Below, piece by piece: positions 58,949-64,000 of a DNA stretch of 64,000 nucleotides. Position numbers and translations under genes: made by a program. Numbering within the stretch: the first letter of the stretch is position 1; each line of letters opens with the position of its first letter. Under the pieces are notes generated by a model. It was not told where the DNA came from, searched no databases, and saw only the letters and a list, made by a program, of their open reading frames with translations. The stretch is from Pseudomonas serboccidentalis. GTDB lineage: Bacteria > Pseudomonadota > Gammaproteobacteria > Pseudomonadales > Pseudomonadaceae. The DNA lies in contig NZ_CP101655.1 of the NCBI RefSeq assembly GCF_028830055.1, forward strand, positions 3,293,229 through 3,357,228, read 5' to 3'.

Positions 58949-60400
58949 ATGTCCGTCCGTCGTACCAAAATCGTCGCTACCCTTGGCCCGGCCAGTAACT
59001 CGCCGGAAGTTCTCGAACAGCTGATTCTGGCTGGTCTGGACGTCGCCCGTCTGAACTTCTCCCACGGCACCCCCGACGAGCACAAGGCTCGCGCGAAGCT
59101 GGTGCGTGACCTGGCGGCCAAGCACGGTCGCTTCGTCGCCCTGCTGGGTGACCTGCAAGGCCCGAAAATCCGTATCGCCAAATTCGCCAACAAGCGCATT
59201 GAGCTGAAGATCGGTGACAAGTTCACCTTCTCCACCAGCCATCCGCTGACCGAAGGCAACCAGCAAGTGGTCGGCATCGACTACCCGGATCTGGTCAAGG
59301 ACTGCGGCGTGGGCGACGAGCTGCTGCTCGACGACGGTCGCGTGGTGATGCGCGTCGAAACCGCCACCGCTACCGAACTGCACTGCGTGGTGACCATCGG
59401 CGGCCCGCTGTCCGATCACAAAGGCATCAACCGTCGCGGTGGCGGCCTGACCGCTCCGGCCCTGACTGAAAAAGACAAGGCCGACATCAAGCTCGCTGCG
59501 GAAATGGAAGTCGACTACCTCGCCGTGTCCTTCCCGCGTGACGCTGCCGACATGAACTACGCCCGTCAACTGCGTGACGAAGCCGGCGGCACAGCCTGGC
59601 TGGTGGCGAAGATCGAACGCGCCGAAGCCGTGGCCGATGACGAAACCCTAGACGGCCTGATCAAGGCGTCCGACGCGGTGATGGTTGCCCGTGGTGACCT
59701 CGGTGTGGAAATCGGCGACGCCGAGCTGGTGGGCATTCAGAAGAAAATCATTCTGCACGCACGCCGCCACAACAAGGCTGTGATCGTGGCGACCCAGATG
59801 ATGGAGTCGATGATCCAGAACCCGATGCCGACCCGCGCCGAAGTGTCCGACGTGGCCAACGCCGTGCTCGACTACACCGACGCCGTGATGCTCTCGGCCG
59901 AATCCGCTGCCGGTCTATACCCGCTGGAAGCCGTTCAGGCGATGGCGCGCATCTGCGTCGGCGCTGAAAAGCACCCGACCAGCAAGACCTCCAGCCACCG
60001 TATCGGCAAGGAATTCGAGCGCTGCGACGAAAGCATCGCCCTGGCGACCATGTACACCGCCAACCACTTCCCAGGCGTGAAAGCGATCATCGCGCTGACT
60101 GAAAGCGGCTACACCCCGCTGATCATGTCGCGTATCCGTTCTTCGGTGCCGATCTATGCCTTCACCCCGCACCGCGAAGCCCAGGCCCGCGCGGCGATGT
60201 TCCGTGGCGTGTACACCGTTCCGTTCGACCCGGCGTCGCTGGCACCGAACGAAGTCAGCCAGAAAGCGATCGACGAGCTGGTCAAGCGCGGCGTCGTGGA
60301 AAAAGGCGACTGGGTCATCCTGACCAAGGGCGACAGCTACCACACCACCGGTGGCACCAACGGCATGAAAATCCTGCACGTTGGCGATCCACAGGTCTGA
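58949..60400 (+). CDS. pykA: Pyruvate kinase
   Basis: A 483-residue pyruvate kinase (PykA type), converting phosphoenolpyruvate and ADP to pyruvate and ATP. Signatures include TKIVATLGPASNSPE (residues 5-19), the active-site region AVSFPRDAADMNYARQL, VMVARGDLGVEIGDAEL and the C-terminal domain with allosteric features. CAGGAG lies 9 bases before the ATG. Length and order (before an enoyl-CoA hydratase) follow P. aeruginosa. A terminator follows the gene. Confidence 0.97.
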   Translation: MSVRRTKIVATLGPASNSPEVLEQLILAGLDVARLNFSHGTPDEHKARAKLVRDLAAKHGRFVALLGDLQGPKIRIAKFANKRIELKIGDKFTFSTSHPLTEGNQQVVGIDYPDLVKDCGVGDELLLDDGRVVMRVETATATELHCVVTIGGPLSDHKGINRRGGGLTAPALTEKDKADIKLAAEMEVDYLAVSFPRDAADMNYARQLRDEAGGTAWLVAKIERAEAVADDETLDGLIKASDAVMVARGDLGVEIGDAELVGIQKKIILHARRHNKAVIVATQMMESMIQNPMPTRAEVSDVANAVLDYTDAVMLSAESAAGLYPLEAVQAMARICVGAEKHPTSKTSSHRIGKEFERCDESIALATMYTANHFPGVKAIIALTESGYTPLIMSRIRSSVPIYAFTPHREAQARAAMFRGVYTVPFDPASLAPNEVSQKAIDELVKRGVVEKGDWVILTKGDSYHTTGGTNGMKILHVGDPQV

Positions 60401-60417
60401 GTGATTCGCTGAAAAAC

Positions 60418-60450
60418 AAAAGCCCCGGCATGTGAGTGCCGGGGCTTTTT
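60418..60450 (+). terminator. Terminator of pykA
   Basis: AGCCCCGGCA (60421-60430) pairs with TGCCGGGGCT (60437-60446), followed by a T run, about 20 bases after the stop. Confidence 0.95.
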
Positions 60451-60485
60451 GCATTCTGATGCCAAGCAAAATCCGAGGAAATCAA

Positions 60486-60501
60486 CTGTCAGACCTGACA
60501 G
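60486..60501 (+). promoter_or_regulatory. Dyad CTGTCAGACCTGACAG upstream of the delta-60-repeat gene
   Basis: A perfect CTGTCA-N4-TGACAG dyad, extendable to AACTGTCA / TGACAGTT (8-bp arms). It lies 128-143 bases before the start of the 60629 gene and matches the sites upstream of both toxin-locus units. Confidence 0.6.
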
Positions 60502-60628
60502 TTGCGCGATCGCCCCAAACACCCTCAACTGGGTTCGCCCAATTCTCATCGACTCAGGCCTGAGCGCTGTGACCTGCCTTTATGGATTTGGAACGGTTGC
60601 CCCTCCCATCACTGACTGAGTACGAACA

Positions 60629-61936
60629 ATGAGCACCCCAAAAAACCCGACAGCAGGAACACTTGATCCGACCTTCGGAACTAAAGGCATTATGACCATT
60701 GATTACGCCGGTGACGAAGGTGGTGCCATTTACCTGCGGAGCATCACCACAACAGGTTCTGGCCCCGATGAAAAAATCTACTTTTGCGGCGAACGTAGCG
60801 ATTTCTTTGAGGGAACCCGTTACTTTTCCGGTCGATTGAACCTCGACGGCACACCTGACAAGGCCTTTGGCAGCGACGGCGTGGTCCAGGGATTTTTCCC
60901 CGATGCCCGACGCGTTTCAGTGTCATCTCTGGCCATTCAACCCGATGGCAAGCTGGTCATTAGTGCCCACAGCGCAACGCTCGACGACATAGCCTATTTC
61001 GCTCGTTTCGATCAATCAGGAAACCTCGACACCCAGTTCGGCAATAACGGATTCACCGTCGTCAAACTGGGGCAACGCTCCAGCCCCCAAAATGCGGAGG
61101 CAACGAAACCTGATCGCAGGCCCTTGGCGGAACGTAATAGCGGGAGCCACATGAGCGTGGAGATCCTGCCGGACGGGCGCATTCTGGCAAGCATTTTGGA
61201 AGGCTACATCGTTCGGTTGACCTGCCAGGGGCAGTTGGACACTTCGTTCAACCAGACCGGTTATGTCAGGGTTGTACATCCCCAACACCCAAAAGTCCGC
61301 CTGCTTTTGCAGGACTTGCTAGTGCAAGACAATAATCACTGCGTCGCCTGCGGCAGTCTGGTGACCGAACCGGTTCAAGCGTTACTCGTACGCTATGACA
61401 GTACAGGCAAACCTGACCAGTCGTACGGTTCAAGCGGAAATGGTTTCATCCTCATCAAGGGGCCGACCGACAGTCGCGGACTACGCCTTGAACGCTTGGC
61501 CAGACAACCCAATGAACGGCTGCTGGGCATGGGCAACACTCAAGAGTATCCCAACGAAAGCGGGATGTTGACCAGCCGTGAACCGGACGGCAAACCCAGT
61601 ATCCAGTTCAACGGGGGCGAGCCGCTCTATACGACTCTGGAGGCTGCCAAACGCACCATATGGATGGGCACCGCGATTCAGAAAGACGGAAAAATAGTGG
61701 TGGCCGGGGCCTTGGGTGACCGGCCCCGTGATTTCTACGAGCTGGTCATTGCACGCTTTATCAGCGGCAAACCGGATAGCTCCTTTGGTGGCGAACAAGG
61801 CTGGATACGTACCAGCTTTTCAGCCAAGGTCGGCGGCTATGCAACCGCCATGACATTGCAAGAAGATGGAAAAATTCTGGCCGCTGCGACGATCATCGAC
61901 GACGACCATCCGCAAATCCTGCGCTATCTCCCCTGA
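60629..61936 (+). CDS. Delta-60-repeat beta-propeller-like protein
   Basis: A 435-residue protein built of about seven delta-60 repeats. Each shows a pattern like LDTQFGNNGF or LDPTFGTKGI followed by QPDGKLVIS or QKDGKIVVAG, as in bacterial beta-propeller repeat proteins of unknown function. It has no signal peptide or membrane segment. The ribosome-binding site is weak. The dyad upstream is shared with the split Tc locus 3 kb away, across pykA and the PilZ gene, suggesting common regulation. Function unknown. Confidence 0.85.
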   Translation: MSTPKNPTAGTLDPTFGTKGIMTIDYAGDEGGAIYLRSITTTGSGPDEKIYFCGERSDFFEGTRYFSGRLNLDGTPDKAFGSDGVVQGFFPDARRVSVSSLAIQPDGKLVISAHSATLDDIAYFARFDQSGNLDTQFGNNGFTVVKLGQRSSPQNAEATKPDRRPLAERNSGSHMSVEILPDGRILASILEGYIVRLTCQGQLDTSFNQTGYVRVVHPQHPKVRLLLQDLLVQDNNHCVACGSLVTEPVQALLVRYDSTGKPDQSYGSSGNGFILIKGPTDSRGLRLERLARQPNERLLGMGNTQEYPNESGMLTSREPDGKPSIQFNGGEPLYTTLEAAKRTIWMGTAIQKDGKIVVAGALGDRPRDFYELVIARFISGKPDSSFGGEQGWIRTSFSAKVGGYATAMTLQEDGKILAAATIIDDDHPQILRYLP

Positions 61937-61960
61937 TCTGAAGAGAGGGTGGCTGATCCT

Positions 61961-62034
61961 GCCTCTTCGTGAGCAGGCTCGCTCCCATAATTGGAATGCA
62001 TTTCCCTGTAGGAGTGAGCCTGCTCGCGATGAGA
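61961..62034. repeat. REP doublet, 'GTGAGCAGGCTCGCTCCCATA' family
   Basis: CTTCGTGAGCAGGCTCGCTC and the mirrored GGAGTGAGCCTGCTCGCGAT arms flank a short spacer, between the delta-60-repeat gene and the converging enoyl-CoA hydratase gene. Confidence 0.8.
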
Positions 62035-62055
62035 CCAACCCGGTCAGCGAAGATC

Positions 62056-62805
62056 TCAATGCCGCTTGATAAACCCGGTCAACGCCGCCAACGCTTCCGG
62101 CGAGCGCAACCGCTGGGTGAACAATGCGCCTTCCTCCTCGATCACTTTACGGATCAGCTCGCGGTCCGGCGCCTTCATCAGTTGTTTGCTGATGCGCACC
62201 GCTTCCGGCGGCAGCTCATCGAAGCGCAACGCCATTTCCCGCGCCTTGCTCAAGGCGGCTTCGCCACTGCCCAGCGCCTCGCTGGCAATGCCCCACTGCG
62301 CCGCCTGTTCACCGGTAAACCCTTCGCCGAGCAACAACAGCTCAGCCGCCTTGGCCTGACCGAGCAAGCGCGGCAGGATCAGGCTGGAGCCGAACTCCGG
62401 GCACAGCCCCAGATTGACGAACGGCATGCGCAGCCGGGCATCGCGGGCGACATAAACCAGATCGCAATGCAGCAACAACGTGGTGCCGATGCCCACCGCT
62501 GCGCCGGCCACGGCGGCGACTATCGGTTTTCGGCATTCGAGCAGATTGAGCATGAAGTGGAACACCGGGCTGTCGAGGCCGCTCGGCGGTTGCTGGATGA
62601 AGTCGGCGATGTCGTTGCCAGCGGTGAAGCATTCGGCGCTGCCGGTGATCAGCACGGCGTTGATCTCAGGATCGTTGTCGGCCTGCTTCAGGGCTTCGGC
62701 CAGGTGGCTGTACATCGCACGGGTCAGGGCGTTTTTCTTGTCCGGGCGATTCAGGCGCAGGGTCAACAGGCCGCGTTCGCGTTCCAGCAGGATGGCTTCG
62801 GTCAT
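62056..62805 (-). CDS. Enoyl-CoA hydratase/isomerase family protein
   Basis: A 249-residue crotonase-fold protein. The first oxyanion-hole segment is GSAECFTAGNDIADF and the second is AAVAGAAVGIGTTLLLHCDLVY, followed by FVNLGLCPEFGSSLILPRLLG with the acidic residue at the usual second catalytic position. It probably hydrates or isomerises an acyl-CoA; the exact substrate cannot be told. It sits beside the ferredoxin reductase and GGDEF genes as in P. aeruginosa. Confidence 0.92.
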   Translation of the reverse strand: MTEAILLERERGLLTLRLNRPDKKNALTRAMYSHLAEALKQADNDPEINAVLITGSAECFTAGNDIADFIQQPPSGLDSPVFHFMLNLLECRKPIVAAVAGAAVGIGTTLLLHCDLVYVARDARLRMPFVNLGLCPEFGSSLILPRLLGQAKAAELLLLGEGFTGEQAAQWGIASEALGSGEAALSKAREMALRFDELPPEAVRISKQLMKAPDRELIRKVIEEEGALFTQRLRSPEALAALTGFIKRH

Positions 62806-62843
62806 CAGCGTTACTCAGCATTACAGGCCGACAAAGTTCAATT

Positions 62844-62937
62844 GTGGCGAGCGAGCTTGCTCGCGCTTGAGTGCGCAGCGCTCACACGCTTTTCGGGGCC
62901 GCTGCGCAGCCCGGCGGGAGCAAGCTCCCTCGCCACA
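62844..62937. repeat. Nested inverted repeat, 'GTGGCGAGCGAGCTTGCTCGCG' type
   Basis: Outer arms GTGGCGA / TCGCCAC, inner AGCGAGCTTGCTCGCG and GGGAGCAAGCTCCCTCGC, and a middle pair TGCGCAGCG / CGCTGCGCA give a three-level hairpin. It lies between the ferredoxin reductase and enoyl-CoA hydratase genes, and is a more diverged REP-type element. Confidence 0.8.
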
Positions 62938-62953
62938 AAAATAGTTTCAGCGC

Positions 62954-63889
62954 TCAACCACGGCTCAGAAAGACGTCCGCCAGCAGTTGATTGCGCGGCA
63001 ATCCGGCCAGGTACAGACGCCGGGCAAAGGCATCGACGCGGGTCGGTGAGCCGCAGACTAAGGCCAGGGTTTGCCGGGAAACAAGGCGCAGTTGCGCCAA
63101 AGCGGCGGCTGACTCGGCCGCCGTCCACAGCTCGACGCTGAGGTTTTCGCGCTGCGCGGCAAGCGCCGCAAGGGGTTTGGCCAGATAGTGCTCGCGCGCG
63201 TCATGGGCCAGGTGAATGACGCGGATGGCGCCCTGATGATCCTGGCGCAAGGCTTCGCGCAGCACGCCGAACAATGGTCCCAGCCCGGTGCCGGCCGCCA
63301 GCAGCCACAGCGGTCGCGTGTGCCAGTCCGGGTCGTAATGCAGCGCGCCGCCACGCAGTTCGCCAAGGCGGATCGGGTCGCCGATCTGCAAGCGCCGTGC
63401 TGCATCGCTGAATTCGCCGGGCTGGCGACAGTCGAGGTGGAATTCGAGAAAGCGGTCTTCCTCCGGCAGGCTCGCCAGCGAATACGGCCTGGCGATGTGA
63501 TTGATCCACAGCACCAGATGTTGCCCGGCACTGTAGCGCAGCGGTCGTTGCGGGGTCAGGCGCAGGCGCAGCACGTTGTCGCTGAGCCAGTCCAGCGCTT
63601 CGACCAGCGCCGGCCGACCGTCCGAGACCGGGTCGAAGGTGTGCACCTGCAAGTCTTCAGTCACCTGACACTGACACGCCAGGCGCCAGCCCTGCTGACG
63701 CTGCTCGGCACTCAGGGCATCTGGCCGATTGTCCGCAGGCAGGCCGCTCACGCACTGCACCAGACACGCATGGCAACTGCCCGCGCGACAGCTGTAAGGC
63801 ACCGCGACGCCGTGTTGATTCAGGGCATCGAGCAGGTTGCTGCCCGCTGCCACTGACCATTGTTGTTCACCGACCCGAAGTTCAGGCAT
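62954..63889 (-). CDS. Ferredoxin-NAD(P)H reductase-type electron-transfer protein
   Basis: A 311-residue protein. The N-terminal plant-type [2Fe-2S] domain has Cys ligands in YSCRAGSCHACLVQC and CQC. The FAD-binding domain includes RPYSLASLPEEDRFLEFHLD, and the NAD(P)-binding domain GTGLGPLFGVLREAL ends LVCGSPTRVDAFARRL. It transfers electrons from NAD(P)H to a partner oxygenase or similar; no partner adjoins. I start at ATG 63889, which overlaps the GGDEF stop by 8 bases; the frame runs on upstream without support. Its neighbours are enoyl-CoA hydratase and a GGDEF gene. Confidence 0.9.
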   Translation of the reverse strand: MPELRVGEQQWSVAAGSNLLDALNQHGVAVPYSCRAGSCHACLVQCVSGLPADNRPDALSAEQRQQGWRLACQCQVTEDLQVHTFDPVSDGRPALVEALDWLSDNVLRLRLTPQRPLRYSAGQHLVLWINHIARPYSLASLPEEDRFLEFHLDCRQPGEFSDAARRLQIGDPIRLGELRGGALHYDPDWHTRPLWLLAAGTGLGPLFGVLREALRQDHQGAIRVIHLAHDAREHYLAKPLAALAAQRENLSVELWTAAESAAALAQLRLVSRQTLALVCGSPTRVDAFARRLYLAGLPRNQLLADVFLSRG

Positions 63890-64000
63890 CCACATTCTCC
63901 CACGCGGCCGCACAGCGATTGCGCCCGTCGCGCTTGGCCCGGTACAGCGCCTGATCGGCACGCTGCAACGCATCGTCCAGATCGTCGTCCAGTTCCAGCA
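63882..64000 (-). CDS. GGDEF-domain protein, 3' end only (diguanylate cyclase)
   Basis: The last 38 codons of a gene entering from the right. They encode DALQRADQALYRAKRDGRNR, the terminal helix of a GGDEF diguanylate cyclase domain, followed by a short tail. Synteny with P. aeruginosa (the SadC neighbourhood) suggests the same gene, but this remnant cannot prove it. Confidence 0.85.
   Translation of the reverse strand, partial: LELDDDLDDALQRADQALYRAKRDGRNRCAAAWENVDA

Overview
The window reads as chromosomal DNA of a fluorescent-group Pseudomonas. It carries the Pseudomonas housekeeping blocks tolQ-ybgC-ruvBAC-yebC-aspS, argJ-secA-dciA and purU-mvaT-sbcB. It also carries an OprD-family porin, an H-NS-like MvaT and, between genes, two families of imperfect-palindrome REP elements typical of this genus. 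Most of the window is GC-rich and densely coded. From memory the gene order largely follows P. aeruginosa; this could not be searched here.

Layout. 1-6.2 kb: tolQ (partial), ybgC, ruvB, ruvA, ruvC, yebC, aspS and an FmdB-type zinc ribbon gene, all on the minus strand. 6.3-9 kb: a ribbon-helix-helix protein, a Dps-like ferritin, a membrane-anchored cold-shock-domain protein, slyX and a HIT protein. 9-11.2 kb: a 0.9 kb non-coding stretch with a striking repeat structure, then an OprD-family porin. 11.3-24.8 kb: mscS, yajQ, panE, an orphan sensor kinase, a cobalamin adenosyltransferase, a Nudix-ThiE fusion with a GST, argJ, secA, dciA and a HerA-like ATPase. 25-30 kb: a dCache chemoreceptor and a three-gene glycosyltransferase / deacetylase / UPF0104 operon. 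30-40.4 kb: a small acidic protein, purU, mvaT, sbcB and a six-gene RDD-SpoIIM-DUF4129-DUF4350-MoxR-DUF58 cluster. 57.8-64 kb: PilZ protein, lipoprotein, pykA, a delta-60-repeat protein, enoyl-CoA hydratase, ferredoxin reductase and the end of a GGDEF gene.

The accessory centrepiece is 40.4-57.4 kb, about 17 kb on the minus strand. It encodes a split Tc-toxin A subunit: a TcaA-like N-terminal half carrying a C-terminal Ig-like array, and a TcaB-like C-terminal half with the channel and TcB-binding regions. These are flanked by two giant proteins built of Ig-like repeats. No TcB or TcC (cocoon/Rhs toxin) gene is present in the window. The 13-repeat Ig protein has its own terminator, so there are two transcription units. 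Each is preceded by a 16-bp dyad, CTGTCA-N4-TGACAG or a one-base variant, and a third copy lies upstream of the delta-60-repeat gene. The dyad fits the general CT-N12-AG layout of LuxR-family boxes, so these three units may form one regulon. A C10 tract inside the TcaB-like gene could act as a slippage switch. I read the locus as a candidate undescribed variant of Tc systems (adhesin-rich, without its own toxin cartridge in this window). Function and partners are inference.
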